A stretch of 64,000 nt of DNA, taken from Stercorarius parasiticus. Lineage: Eukaryota > Chordata > Aves > Charadriiformes > Stercorariidae. The notes under the pieces are model-generated. The model was not told where the DNA came from. It was given only the letters and a program-made list of their open reading frames with translations, and searched no databases. The translations under genes were made by a program, and so were the position numbers. Below, piece after piece: positions 37,901 to 50,400 of the stretch. The stretch lies in the NCBI GenBank assembly GCA_013396915.1, contig VWZL01000283.1, forward strand, positions 1 to 64,000, in the 5' to 3' direction. The first letter of the stretch is position 1, and each line of letters starts with the position of its first letter.

Positions 37901-38738
37901 CGAGCGTCCCTGCGATGCCTTAACAACATGGTATGAATAGTGCCTGTAGTGCTGCTGTGCTTAACCACTGTGCTGAGGGGCCAGCACGAGATCTGTGCAC
38001 CACTTAATCTCTCTTAGTCTCTGTTTTTAAGGGTCTAAATAGGTCTCTGACTGGTTCTCTGCACAAAGGTACATTTCACCTTAAAAATTTTGGCAGCTTA
38101 ATTAAGAACTTAATGAAAGATTCCTTTTTATTTCCCCGCTGACAATCCACAGCACCCTAGCCATCCTGTTTGATAAACAGGGTAGTTCTGCCCTAGAAGC
38201 TGCACTTGAGCAGTTTGTAAGCCATGGGTGAATCAAGACTACTATTTTGGCAACTTCAGCACTCGACTTGTCCTTCCTGACAGGGACAGAAGCTACCTAC
38301 TGCTGCAGGGTCCCATATAGCACAAGGGAGTGCTACATCTTGCCCAGAGTTTAAATGCTTCGTTAATATATTAAGAATTAATAATGACTAGGCCTTCTAA
38401 GAGGCTTTTGAGCATCAAATACTAGGATTATAACTCTTGAATTCCCAGGCTGCAAACGCACAGGCTTAGCTGTGGTCATTATTTACTGGTTCATATCTAT
38501 CTGTTTCTTCATCTGCCACTATTGTTTCTTTCCTTTCTTTCTCCTGCTCTACTTTTAATGTAACTCCTTCCTTCCAGCTGGCAAGAGAGGCTCCGTGGCA
38601 CATTTCATTGTAGATGATAACGCTGCTCCAAAGAACAGGCCAGTGGGGAGTGGTGAACCATAGGACAGCTGGCAGTACTATCCCTTAGAGATCCCAAAGT
38701 CACAAAGTTAATAGCAAGAAACATGCAATCCAACCAAC
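34974..38738 (-). other. ANKFN1: ANKFN1 intron f-g
   Basis: 3.8 kb intron. It holds a MIR fragment (37815-37910) and, near 35380-35430, GATTCCATTGGTATCAATGA, again like the palindromic repeat centre. Minus-strand frames at 36783-37082 and 37201-37590 have no recognised motifs. Confidence 0.8.
37815..37910 (-). mobile_element. MIR-type SINE fragment
   Basis: ACACAGAAGGATTGAGTGAC, CTGTTCAGTACCACTCAGGT and CTCAGGTTGGAATGGAACC follow the reverse MIR order (CACAGAGAGGTTAAGTGAC ... GCTGGGATTCGAACC). Diverged. It lies in the intron between exons f and g. Confidence 0.6.
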
Positions 38739-38855
38739 CTGTAGCTGTGCTGCTGCTGAAAGCATCTTTTGCCTGGCTTGAAGTGCTGTTGATGAGGACA
38801 CGGATATAGACATATTCTGCCTTAGCCATCTGATATCATCCCACATGCAAGACAA
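38739..38855 (-). CDS. ANKFN1: ANKFN1 exon f: conserved core
   Basis: Acceptor ATATATTTTTGCAG and donor GTTGGTTGG bound 117 bases, exactly 39 codons (phase 0 to 0). It begins LSCMWDDIRWLRQNMSIS and ends with the helical stretch QARQKMLSAAAQLQ. The WDDIRWLRQ motif is diagnostic of ANKFN1. Because it is a multiple of three, skipping this exon would keep the frame. Confidence 0.93.
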
Positions 38856-39475
38856 CTGCAAAAATATATCCAGTTCAATCATTTTTTATTCTCAGCATTT
38901 ACAAAAGCAGAAATGAAACTAAAAGCATTTTGGAACTTGGAAAAATCAGGCGATATTGCTCATTTTGAGTTTCTGCGGATGGCAATGAGTTGCCTAGATA
39001 AACATGAAACACACTGAATCAGACACAGAAGTTGTTCTGTAAACATCATGCAGCTATTATTTCAGTTGCTTTTTGGACTATTGTGTAACATTGATTTACT
39101 GTTCTTTGGGGTATAAAAATGGTGTGAAGATGTCTTGAATGATGGCATAAACATAATACCAACTTTAAAACTTCTGTTATTTCTTTAGGGTCTTCCTCTA
39201 ATTTTTCATAAAACCTTTATGTAGCCAAGCAGCAATCACTTATATAGGATCATGCATTTAAAAGAGTTAATTGTGCCCCTGTCAGTGACCCAGTCAGAAT
39301 TTAACCCACATAAATGGTTTGTGAAAATTGCATTTTAACCTGAGTGGAAGGTAAAGTACTTCAGCATTTAGCTTTTTAATGACATCATTTCATATATTCA
39401 GAACGATGAGCTAAGGCCTGTGCACTGCTAGCAACAAATTTCTAGAAGCAAGATATGAAATTAGGCTCCCATTAC
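38856..39475 (-). other. ANKFN1: ANKFN1 intron e-f
   Basis: 620-base AT-rich intron; nothing recognised in it. Confidence 0.85.
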
Positions 39476-39608
39476 CTTTGTGAACCACAGGAAATCCTGC
39501 ATAACTGAACTACTGTGAGAGTCATCAATTTCCACAATTGGGATTTGATCTTCATTGGTTACTAATAAATTGTCTTTGTAAAAGAATATAACAGATAAGT
39601 AGAGTCCC
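39476..39608 (-). CDS. ANKFN1: ANKFN1 exon e: start of conserved core
   Basis: Acceptor TTCTTTCTTTAG and donor GTAATGGG bound 133 bases: one base finishing an arginine codon, then 44 whole codons. It reads GLYLSVIFFYKDNLLVTNED, continuing to an acidic EIDDSHSSS patch and ending QDFLWFTK. Hydrophobic beta-strand-like residues alternate at the start. This begins the long block that is highly conserved in the family. Both exon ends agree with exons d and f. Confidence 0.92.
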
Positions 39609-39667
39609 CTAAAGAAAGAAGGAAACATCATCACACACCTTTCATTTCTATTCACATCCATGCCAAA

Positions 39668-39785
39668 TTTTAGTCAAAGAATCATAGATGTTAAATTCTG
39701 AGGAGACAAATTGGATCATCTGGTCTTAACTTCTGTGTTATATAGATCATGCAACTTCAGCCAGTGAATTCTGAAAAATATTTGG
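39668..39785 (-). mobile_element. CR1-like 3' end, reverse orientation
   Basis: Plus strand begins AGAATCATAGATGTTAAATT, then GGATCATCTGGTCTTAACTT and ATATAGATCATGCAACTTC. This is the reverse complement layout of a CR1 3' end (AATCATAGA start, GGATCATCTGGT block). It sits about 60 bases upstream of exon e, in the preceding intron. Confidence 0.6.
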
Positions 39786-39959
39786 GAAGCTTATCACTTT
39801 AGATGATGTGAGACTACAGGAATCTAAGAAATTATGAATCTGTGCAAGCCACTGACATCAGTTTTAAGTAAGAATTTTTCCGGAGTAAACAGTAGACAAT
39901 GGAGGCTTTGTGCCCCTTAGAAATCAGAAATTTTACTAAAACTTTTTATCATTAATGGA

Positions 39960-40075
39960 CTTAGTTCTGCCCTCGTTTACTTCAGAGTAAATCTGAAGTA
40001 ACTCAATTGAAATCAGGTGGGTTATTATGGATTTACATTAGTGTAATTGAGTGTAATTTGGCCAGCATATCTGCA
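39960..40075. repeat. palindromic interspersed repeat, third copy
   Basis: TCTGCCCTCGTTTACTTCAG, AGTAAATCTGAAGTAACTCA ATTGAAATCAGG, then ATGGATTTACATTAGTGTAA and AATTTGGCC. The arms around TTGAAATCA are near-complementary. The wording (AGTAAATC, TTTACATTAGTGTAA, TTTGGCC) recurs in the other copies. Confidence 0.55.
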
Positions 40076-40758
40076 AAACTGTTTATAGAGATCATTCCTT
40101 TCAATATTTACCCTTGCAATTAGTTACACACGTTAAGTAGTTGCTCTAGGGAATTTAAAGACTCCAGAGAGCTCTTCTGAAAGAATCAAACTTTTATCAA
40201 ATACAAAGAAGAAAAAGCAAACTGAACACTCCTGGCAATGCAAGAAGAAATAATCCAGCATAAGCAACTTCCATTTGCTAAAACAAATTATCAAGGCTGA
40301 GGGTTGTTTGGGTCACACTGGGTTGCAAACCTAGCTAAAGATGTTAGGGAATTCTAGATGAGTTGCATGTTGCCAATGGACTATTAAAACGTTATCTGAG
40401 CTGTGCATTTTATATTATGAATGAAATAAATACCATAGTTTCATTACTAAGTAACAGAGGCAGTACTTCCAAAATACCTCAGTAACTGCACTTTGTATTT
40501 GCACAAAATATTTCACTCTGTTACAATTCAAATCCATTTCCAACAGTAACAATTAAAATACTCTATTGATTTCAGTAGGAACTGGAGCATTATTTTCCCA
40601 TCAGCTGCACCAGTCTTACATGTATGCAGTTTTACCAGGTTCATTCCGATTGATTGCTGTTTCATTAGGGGTGGAATCGGGTGCTTTTCACTATTACACA
40701 AGAGCAAGAACTGCTAGCTAAAACTCAGAATGGTTGGGAGAGAAGAGGAATGACAAAC

Positions 40759-40858
40759 CGTTTCAGAGTCTTCACAAACTTGTTCGACGAATGGAAAAGG
40801 TGCTTCAGGCTTCTGGAAACAGATTGCTTGCGACCAGCATTCTGTAACTTGGAACTTT
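40759..40858 (-). CDS. ANKFN1: ANKFN1 exon d: basic linker
   Basis: Acceptor CTTCCATTTTAG and donor GTTTGTC bound 100 bases (2 + 32 codons + 2). Translation: ESSKLQNAGRKQSVSR, then SLKHLFHSSNKFVKTLKR, a strongly basic Ser/Lys/Arg-rich segment; RKQSVS and the nearby RSL resemble basophilic kinase targets (inference). A second AG 17 bases into the exon (before AATGCTGG) would break the frame from exon c, so the first AG is chosen. The donor GTTTGT is weaker than its neighbours, but the phase is exact: CG plus G of exon e gives arginine. Confidence 0.88.
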
Positions 40859-43800
40859 CTAAAATGGAAGATAAAAAGCAAACCAAACCAAACCCAGCAC
40901 TTAAATTTCAGAACTTTTGTCTCTCAAACCACAATACTAAATTTCAGTCAGTGCCCACTATATTCCTTTCAAAAGACAACGTTTAGAAAAATGCTCAAAT
41001 ACAACTTTTTGCTCATATTTCCATTATCTTAGCGATATGCAACAGCAAACAATTTTCTGACTTGCAGCACTCAGACTCGGTAAAAAATGTTTTGCTCTAG
41101 GCAAAGTATAGCTCCAACCAGTACTACGTACTCTTCACGTTCAGAATGGATGGGAAATTTGCAAGTTGTTTCAAAAACCCAGGAAGAGATTTGAACCATC
41201 CATCAACATTTTAGGGTGTTGTATTTCCTCAGTTTCTGTCCATACATAGCTTAAGCTTCGAAGAACTGAATATTTGGTGCTGTGGCAATCGCTAACGTCA
41301 CAGCATCACCAGTCTAACCTAAGTAAAATCTTTAAGGAAACAACTAGACTGACCCTCATCTTTCTCTGTATCACATTACATGCATGTGCTTTTGTTTGGA
41401 TTTTTTTTTCCCCATCACAACAATTTCTACTCACCTGTATTGCTTCAGAGCTTTCACAGTTACATTTGCTCCCTAGTAATCTGGAATCCAAGGAAGAGGT
41501 GTTTAACTCATTTGTTCACTTCATGTCAAAGCCGAGACCTGCTCTGTGCCTGCAACGATCTCTGGACCGGCTCTTTCAATAGAAGAATTTTATAACTTCC
41601 AATATTTGTCCAGTATTCTAAAAAATGTGGCTAAATGTTTATACATTGTATTATTTTTCACTTTTGTGAATTTGACTTTATATCTTTCCTTCTCCCATGC
41701 ATGGCCTGAGTTTCCTTGTAAGCCAAAGAAAAAACTCGCGAGCTCTGTGAAACAGCTGTGTCCAGCTGTGTACCTGTAAGCAGATTTTAGAGGGAATGCC
41801 AATAGATGGCGGTCAGGGACATGCAGGATCCTGTAATGTATTGTCAGTTGCTGTCCACATATGGCATTTAAAAGGAACATGAGCTTAAAACTGTTTGGGT
41901 TGGTTTTTTTTTTGCATTGCCTTTTGCGATGTCCTTCCTGTTTAATGCTGTTGTACAAGAAACAGCAGAAACATTTAATTTTAAAAAAGAATTAATTCTT
42001 CAGATATTTACTGTGATCTGAAGAGAAAGACAAAAAGAAACACGTAACTGTGAAACTACACCTCAGTTTTCCAGAATCTGGCTGTTCATTTGGATGAAGC
42101 CTGGATACCCATCCAGACTGAGGCGTGAAGCATTTTGAGGGACACCCTTCTCCAGTGGGGGAAGAATATGACTCATGAAGAAGTATTTGCTGAAAGCTGC
42201 TAATCTGTCTGCTTAGGTGTTTGCAGAGGAACATATTTCCCACTTACCTCCAGCGCAGAATAGGAGGTGTCTATCTGTGTCTCCTTAGTGAGTTCTAAGT
42301 TTGAACATTTAAAGAACATCTAAATTTGCTCTTGTCAAAACCCCATCTGGGGAAGTGCTCAACATATTTTTAAATGATGAATAAATTTGCACCATAATTT
42401 GCACATTGAAAACCACAGAAAGAAGACACATTGTTAGCAATAATTACCACTCTGCTGAACAGCAAGTACAAAGAGAACAAGGTTCTATTAGGGGTGAAAT
42501 CATACAATTCAGATGTATGAGACTTATTAGATCATCAAATCCATTGTCTTTCCAGTGCAAACTTGTTCCCCATGGCATATTCTCCCATGCGCTGTTCAGT
42601 TTAGTTTTAACACTCATCCAAATCCATGACTGCTCCTTTGATGCAACTGATCTTTGTTTTCTTTTCCTTTGTTTTTCTATCCATATCTCCTCAGATAATT
42701 TTTATTTTACTGTGAACTTCTTTTGGGTATATCACAGTAATGTAAACCAAATGCTACACGAAAACTCCTGCCTTACTGTTTCTTTCTTCCAAGGTTAAGA
42801 CCAATTTAGGAATATAAATTTCATTCTAATTATGCATTTTTTTTCTCTCTTATGTTCAGGATGGAGGGAATGGAGGAGGAAATTGCTGAAGGCAAAGCAA
42901 CATAATTCTGTATAAAACACCCAGAGACTGCAGCATTAAACTAAGAGGGCACATTACAAGTGAAATATATGTTATTGGGCTATTCAGTGGTTTGGGTTTA
43001 GTCCACAGCTTTGCAGAAGCCAACAGCAAAAGAAATGATGTAAAACTAGAAGGAGACTGTAAACTCTCCTACATTGCTATTTGCTTTTGGTTTACAGTAT
43101 AGTGCGTCTAGAAGCCAAAAAACATGGAGCTGAGATTAGAGGATAATTTGGATCTACATGAAATTGAACTTTGTCTCTTATTTAATTAACTAATAAATAA
43201 CATAGAGTAACCTTTATAGAAAAGCACCAGTTACAACAAAATAAGTTTATATTAGTAAATGATACAGCAATAGAGCTGTGAGCTCTTTTAATAGAAGCTC
43301 AGGAGCAAACAAATAGTGGCCAAAATTAGAGAACTTCCAGTGATTATCTTTATGTCAGAAGCATTCAAACCTGGATCAAAGTAGGCAATTAACTACAAAG
43401 GTATATTTACAACATTAGCAGTTTTTCTCTTCTCAGTTAGGATGTATAAATGTTTTTTTGCAGTTCACTTAAATACAGCAGATGCTTACAAGCAATATAA
43501 GTTGGTTGTGGAAGAATAACAACAAAGTTGCATACTCAGGCTGCCAGTATGCATCTGGGGTCTCTGCTCTAGAGGAATGTCTGTTATGCCGTGCCATTTC
43601 TCTGAGGAGGAAGATCATCTGGAATTCTTTGTCCTATCACTAGACAAGCGGGTGCCTCTACTCAAGTGGGGCAGATGTGAAGTAAATGGAATTACCTCAG
43701 TGCAAAATTATCTGAGATCTTAGCTCCACAAATCAGACAGCCTGTGGAACAGCTAAATATCATTTAGGGTGACCCTGAATAAGGAAACAAATTAGCAGAA

Positions 43801-46800
43801 GATGAGCTAGATCATACTGAAATCCTGGTGGAGAGCATAAAATGGGGTTTAGAGTTTTGAAAATACATCATATATAGCTGTAAACTTCCAGACAAATTCA
43901 AACTCAGTTGAAAGCTGCACATTTTTAGCAGTGCAGACAACGGACACTGGGATAATGAGCATGGAGACATAATTCCACACAGCAGTTACAGGCATAAATA
44001 GTGGCCAGACACCTCAATAGCTTGAGACAGCGATAGATTCTGTATTACCTCACCTCCAGGTGGGATGTCTTTCGAAAGAAAATTCTGTATCTCATGAAGA
44101 AGCTATTGGCATGGCAGTCATATTACTGGGTAATGTATTTTGGATTACAAAGGCAGGCTCTACAGCTGAAACTGTAACTTCTTAAATTCCCTACCTGAAC
44201 TTCTCAGGCTATGGCTTGGTTCTGAAGCCTGCTTTTGTATATTCTCACAAGTAATTATAATCTAGACATTTAAAACACCCTGTGGAATCAGGGATCCTTC
44301 TCTTTGTTAAACGCAATAAAACCATGTGCTCCGCTTGTGAATCAAATTACAATTAGAACATTTTTATTTCACCTCTGACTTGTCTAGTAAAACACATTTC
44401 AATCAAATTTCAGAAAGAAAATATCTGGTAAACATTTTACTGAAGAGCTGAGTTCCTTTCTTAACGAAGCATTCCACAATTACTTAATCCACTCAGAATT
44501 GATTAGAAAGAATGATCTACAAGAAAAAAATACTTAAAAAATACATTTGAAGTGTTGCCAGGACATAGAATTGTAGTAACTCAGTTATGATAGTCTGTAG
44601 CATGGTATTATGAAGACAAATGGATGACTGTTGTTTGTAATCATCAGGGTTTTCCAGAAGATTAAACATATGAAAGCAAAGCTTCCTAAGTAATTCCCTA
44701 GGAGATTTCATCATATCACAGAGCAGGTTCAAAAGCAACAGCTGATCTAATTCCAAAAGCTCTTAAACTCACTGTACATTCCAATGTATTCTTCCTGGTA
44801 TTTTTGTAAGCTTGTTTCCTTCAGCCCCTGAAATGCAAAGCGTAGGGCAAAAGGCAGGCTGCAGTGCAAAGCCTGAATGAACAGACTTGGGCAAGAGATC
44901 TGCGTGGAATCTGGGCAATTTAACCCTCCCAGGTCACACTGGAGCGGTAGCACACAGCCTCGCTCTTCTTGCTCCTCTGTATTCTGAGGCTTTTGCCTAT
45001 GTTATCCAAGTAATCTCAGGCCTTTTAGATTGATTACCCTCAGTTTTTTCCACGTCCCTTGCACTCCTCGTCCACTCTCCTTCAGGCAGCCTGAGCAGCA
45101 TGACTGGGATGTGCCGCAGAGGAATCACTTAGTGAAAAGCCAAGGTGCTGAGACCCCAGGTCTGAGTCCTGTCTCTGTCTTCACCTAGCTTTAATTCATG
45201 CAGAGCTTGGTTCTGCTCTCATTTATAAACCACAGCAAATCAGTGGTTATAAGCAGATTTAAGGATACTCTACAAACAATGTCCAGCTATTTACTACCTC
45301 TCTAAAACAAATGAGGAAAACAAAATTTGCAATATTAATGTATAATCAAAAAGAAGAGTGTGGTAAAGAGAAGCATGGTGAAGAATGGATAAATGCCTGG
45401 GCAGGTCCTCAGCTTGTGTATAACAGCATATCCATGCTGACTTCTATCCGTGTCAGTCGAATCATGCTAATTTGCATTAATTAAGAATCTAGCTCAGGCC
45501 TCTGTATTATATGAAGTGAAAGCCATTATTTGGGCTTTTCAGTCACATACAGTAGTTTATCTCAGATCCTTGATCAAACTCCTTAGATTTCACCGAGGTT
45601 GATCAATACCAGAATGAAATTTCAGAGTCAGTGATGTCATAATTCTTACTTTTTCTGCAAACTCGTTGTCTTGACTCTCTACAAAATTACTGAAATACAA
45701 GGGACTGACATCAGTCATATATTTAAGGCAAATTCCGCAGGCTCTTCTATTACAATCCTGATTTATCCAAAATATACTACTGTGTAATGCTAGCATTACA
45801 AGCAATTAGGAGATTTTTATTTGGTTGGAGGCAAGGGTGTTGCTCAAGCTGACTCCACAGTGGTACTGCCACACGTAAGCTTCCACGGCCTCTCTCAGAC
45901 ACGCAAGAAAATGTTCTGAGCTAAACAGATTTTCTATATTGCTGCTATTTATTATTTAAGGACAAGAAGTTAGGAAATCAACAACAGAGTTGTCTGTACT
46001 TTACTTTGAGACTGGGGTTAATTTCTGGAGCAGTGGAATTTTATAAGAACCAGGCACTGGTGTCAGATTCTCAAAAGGAGGGATTTTCTGCATGTTGTTT
46101 AGAACTGCTTCTGTTCTGGGCTGGTATGTCAGTAGAACAATTTATACTGAGAATATTCTCAGATATTCCATCACTTATTCCCTGTTGACTAGAAAGGTGC
46201 CCTGAAAGACCTGCGATGTGCACTAACTTCAGAAAGGAAAGACTGTACCTTGGAAAAAAGACTTATTTAATAGCATGAAAAAGCTATGTAAGAGATAGAC
46301 TACATCATCTGTATTTTCAGTACCAAGACCACCTGCAAGTGATAATGCTTGTATGAATTTTAATTAGAGAAACAACATTTTCTTGCATTATCTCCTTTCC
46401 CTTTCCAAGCAACATAGCTGAATAGTTTAAGTTGCTATGGTTACAATGGGTTGTGGCAGGCTGTGGATCATCATGACAGTGACATATTTGCACGTAAAGA
46501 ACAAAGGCCACATCTTTCCATTTCAGCCAGATGATTTTAGGGCTAAGTATTTCTATGATTTTCAATAAATTGATGCAGCTTGACATAACAGTCATACTAG
46601 GTGAAGAAAAATGAAAACTTCATGGTAGTTCAACTTTTCAGTTTAAAATAAGTTCCTTTGCAATGAAGCATTATTGCAGTTAGAAGTTTATTTTAAGAAA
46701 ATAAATAGTACTTTTCAACAACCCGTATAGAACAGGAGTTTTTATATATGCTTTAAAAAGAATGCCAAGCTGTTGCCTTGGCTCTTGAGCTATTAAAGTC

Positions 46801-47370
46801 ACAGTCTGTTTCTCATGAATGAGGAGCAAAGAGCTGGCTGAGATTCGAACTCTCTCCTAGTTTTGATCCAGTCTATTTGAAAATGTAGCAATCTTATCTT
46901 CCCGCTGCATTGTGCAAGTATTTTTCATTATAGATTGGCATCACATCCACTAGAGTACTTAGTGTCTTCCATTTGGAGGCAGCCAAGTCCCCTCTTTTGA
47001 TCCAAAACAGTTGTTAACTCTCTGAAGTATTTCTTTATATGAAAAAATAAAAGAGAGATCCTTGAAACATTTTAGTGGAATGCTGTGTGAAACTAATTTG
47101 TAGGAAAAAACAAATCAATAGGTGTGTAGGGTACAGAAGGAGAAAGGGTGTGTCTGTGCTTGTGTGCATTCTAGCTTTCAGATGTTTCCATCCAACTAAT
47201 TTCAAGGGTTAAGAGCAAGATAGTGCGCTAAAGTGATTCCAGATGGGCCAATATTAATATCTTTCTTTTCCTGATGAATGAGAAGGTATGACCTAGTTAG
47301 AAAACTGCTAAAATTACAGGCGCCACAGAGGCTTCAGCTGGTGCCCTACCACATAGATATTTATACTTAC
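40859..47370 (-). other. ANKFN1: ANKFN1 intron c-d
   Basis: 6.5 kb, the longest complete intron. It holds a palindromic repeat copy (45395-45487) and weak MIR-like pieces at about 45135-45190 and 46805-46860. Open minus-strand frames at 41992-42243 and 44517-44756 are not required, because exons c and d join in the expected frame. Confidence 0.8.
45395..45487. repeat. palindromic interspersed repeat, fourth copy
   Basis: CAGGTCCTCAGCTTGTGTAT AACAGCATATCCATGCTGAC, then CATGCTAATTTGCATTAATT AAG and TCTAGCTCAGGCC. The opening CCTCAGCTTGTGTA and closing CTAGCTCAGGCC are opposing arms. This resembles a common sauropsid palindrome; I do not assign a name. Confidence 0.55.
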
Positions 47371-47478
47371 CTCTGCAATTATAATGCTGATGAGCTGCTC
47401 GAACCTGCTGAAGGAGACGTTCCAGGGCCTCAGTGTGTCCCCTGTGCCGAGGTTCTCTTCCACTGCAGTCTTTCCAGT
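47371..47478 (-). CDS. ANKFN1: ANKFN1 exon c: post-FN3 linker
   Basis: Acceptor TTTGTTCAATAG and donor GTAAGTATAA bound 108 bases (2 + 35 codons + 1). It encodes NWKDCSGREPRHRGH followed by a short predicted helix with EALERLLQQVRAAHQHYNCR. The basic RHRGH patch followed by a glutamine- and leucine-rich helix links the FN3 domain to the family-specific core. A plus-strand frame over the same interval is a shadow. The open phase (one base) fits exon d only if that exon starts at 40858. Confidence 0.92.
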
Positions 47479-50400
47479 CTATTGAACAAAGGAAATAAAC
47501 AGAAATGAAACACAAAGGAGCAGGAGAAGGTTTTAAAATATTTTCTTGCCTCTGGTATTTCTTGGCGTTAGAGAAGTTTTACATCTGGGCACACAGGAAA
47601 AAATGGCAGTCGTTTTTAAGTCTGCTGTTATTACTTGTACAATAAGTTTCCTTTGCCTTGTGTCCACTAGGTAATTAATCGTAATGATTATTATCAAAGA
47701 GTTCTCAATCAGCTCCTAGAAGCTCCTGTAGTGACAGAGTAGACAATGGCTATTTCTCTTCAGTACATAAGTGGCCTCTGTTGCTGCAGTGTCAGAGCTG
47801 CTCTCAGCCTGTACCATCCCGACTCTCCCAGCACCTCGCTGAGGTCACACTGCTGCTCCCTCTGTTGAGACACCAGGAGGATAAATGCCTCTCCTACAGT
47901 TATATAGGAAACCGATTGCAAAGCAGAGAATGAACATCTTCCTACACCCAGAGCTAGCTCTGTAGCCACAGAAACATGCTCTGAGTAAAATCGCTTCTGA
48001 AAATCTGCTCCCAGCAGAGGCCTGAACAAACGCCAGCAATTCCTGCCCTAGAGTCTACGGTCTGCTCAGCACTGCACTCGTGAGGCAAGAAGCTGCGGTT
48101 TCTGTCACACGTACCTTCCACCTACAAAAGACGTTGTTGTCGCTCATTTGCTGCTAGCTACAATCTCAATCTTGATTTTAAAAAACAGGCAATCTTATCA
48201 CAAATAGGAGATGAAGCTGTGTGTATCAGAGAGGAGCTTTTTAATTTCTGACTTGACTACTTTCATACTTTCATTATAATGAGAAAAAAGTATTGCAGCA
48301 GTTTCATGACTCAAAGTGGATCAAGCTATTAAGAGATCTGTCTGCAAGGGGGACTTGCTTCCATCTTGCTGGCATAGAGGCCATGTGCGTATTCACAGAC
48401 ACCAACAGTTTGCTCACTCACTAAATATACAGATCTAGTTTCTAGTGCAAGTTTGGCGTCAAGCATTCCTTCCAACAGGCTTGCTATGCCAAGGATATAA
48501 ATAAATATTTGCTGCCATTTAGTAGAGCAGCTAGAGTAAGCCCTATGAAAGGATGGAAAGAGAAGACATTTGCTCTCCTGATAGCCTGTGGGCAACGGTA
48601 ACAGCTGCGGAGTGGCTATCCTGCATGTTGTATGCTTTTGTGGAAATCAAGGGCCAGCTGCAGTTATAGCTCTGTGTGGGGAGGCCAGTTCTTACATCTC
48701 TTGTGAGCAGCCAGGAAGAATCAACTGGAACTCACCAATCTCAAAGTGCTTTGGTGTCATCACACTGGTAGAGTTTTGAACAACCTCATGATTTCTCTAT
48801 CCCAGTGGCTTCCAGCTGAAGAGCCTTCAGATTGCTGACTACCTTAAAAATTACATGGAAATCAGACCAGCTTCTCACATACTAATGAGTAAGCCTAGAA
48901 ATGTTACTATCATCTACTATGATTTCACAGACCAGCTGTGCAACACTGGACACAACTTTTCAGGCTGCCACTGTGTATGTGGGGGAAACAGGGCAGGGGC
49001 AAGCATTCACTGTCACGCTGCACAGATGCATCTCCAAGGATGTCACTAATCTTTGATGCTCTGGGATTGGAATGGATCAGGATTAAGCCCCGAAGCTTTC
49101 ATTTCCCTTGCATATTCTTCTGGCTGCCGTTACAGACAACTTGTAGAGTATTAATGTATTCACATTAAATGTTTAGCTTAGGGCCATATTTTGTTATGCA
49201 ACACTGGTGTAATTTCAGGTTGCTGCCACCTTGCCAAGCACAAATCTGCTAGTTTTCAAAACCGGTGGTGAAGGTAGTCATGTGGATAAAGAAGCTCTGC
49301 CCCCGGTAACTGCTGCAGTAAATAGCATCTTGTCTCTCAAGCTAAAATTCTGACCTTAGTATTACTTAATGAAAGAATTTACATTTAGGCTCTGATGGTC
49401 TCACTTGCTGTAAAACTTAAGCATGTGTTGCTAAGGATACTCAATGAAAATACCACGTTCTTGCCAGGTGTCTGTATACAGTGAGCCGAGTCTGCCTAAC
49501 GCTTCTGTGTTCACCAACAAAGAAAACATACATATAGAGCCATGAAGAAATATTTCTCTTTGCCATAAACTCACAAAAAATCCCATATATATCAAGTGAT
49601 GCTCCTGCTCTCCTACAGAGAAATCCAAAAGACTCCTTTTGTTACCTTGTCTGCCTTTCAGAGAAACACCCCCACAATGATTGTCCCAGGCACTTCAGTA
49701 GTACTCCCATGGATGGTACTGCTCTCCCTGGTGGAAGCAAGGACTTGGCTGAGTTCTGGGCAGCGGCACATGACAATGTGGCCCTAATGCCAGCAAGTCT
49801 AGGACTTCCTGCTACTCTAAAGCCCAGAATCCCGAGACACTAAACATGGGAAATGGACTTAATTCTCTGCATAGTTTTTGTATTGATCCACTGAAATCTG
49901 CAGGAAAACTTCCCTCACATCCAAAAGCTTTGGAACTGGCACACATTGTCAGATTTCAGAAGGTTAGTAACAGTGGACAAGAAATAGACAGGGAAGACAA
50001 TGCCATATGCCAAAAGCTAAAATTCGTATCATACAAAGCTGCATTTTTAAGTTCCACCTGTCTTGCCAGGAGTGCCCTGTTCTTTGGCAATATTTAGCTG
50101 AATAACTAGCAGCTACTGTAAAAGAGTCTGTTTCTCAGTTGATGTAAATTTTTGGTTTGTGGGGCCAAATCCTGTGTAGTTATACCTGGGTATAGTCAAG
50201 GTAATTGCATGTCACTAAGTTATTCAAAACAACTCTATCGTAGTGAGTTATCCACATAGCCAAGAGTAGAATTTTGTCCCACGAGTGTGGCATATTTTTG
50301 TTCTCAAAGAGAATATTTTTTTAGCCTAGTTCTGGTTTTATTCTGGGGTAAACAAGAGCAAAATTGAAGCAAAATGGGACAATGGTACTGCAAGAGCCTC

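Larger units (their letters stand above)
39609..40758 (-). other. ANKFN1: ANKFN1 intron d-e
   Basis: 1.15 kb intron containing the reverse CR1-like piece (39668-39785) and a palindromic repeat copy (39960-40075). Confidence 0.85.

Noticed and set aside
41992..42243. 83-codon minus-strand frame that looks protein-like
   Set aside because: It does not fit the ANKFN1 splice chain, has no homologous motif that I know, and lies inside a complete intron.
44517..44756. 79-codon minus-strand frame rich in Leu and Met
   Set aside because: Exons c and d join in the expected frame without it, and no acceptor/donor pair keeps the frame; probably chance or an old repeat.
46840..46865. tRNA B-box-like GATTCGAACTC
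   Set aside because: No matching A box or cloverleaf; better explained as the tail of a diverged MIR, a tRNA-derived SINE.
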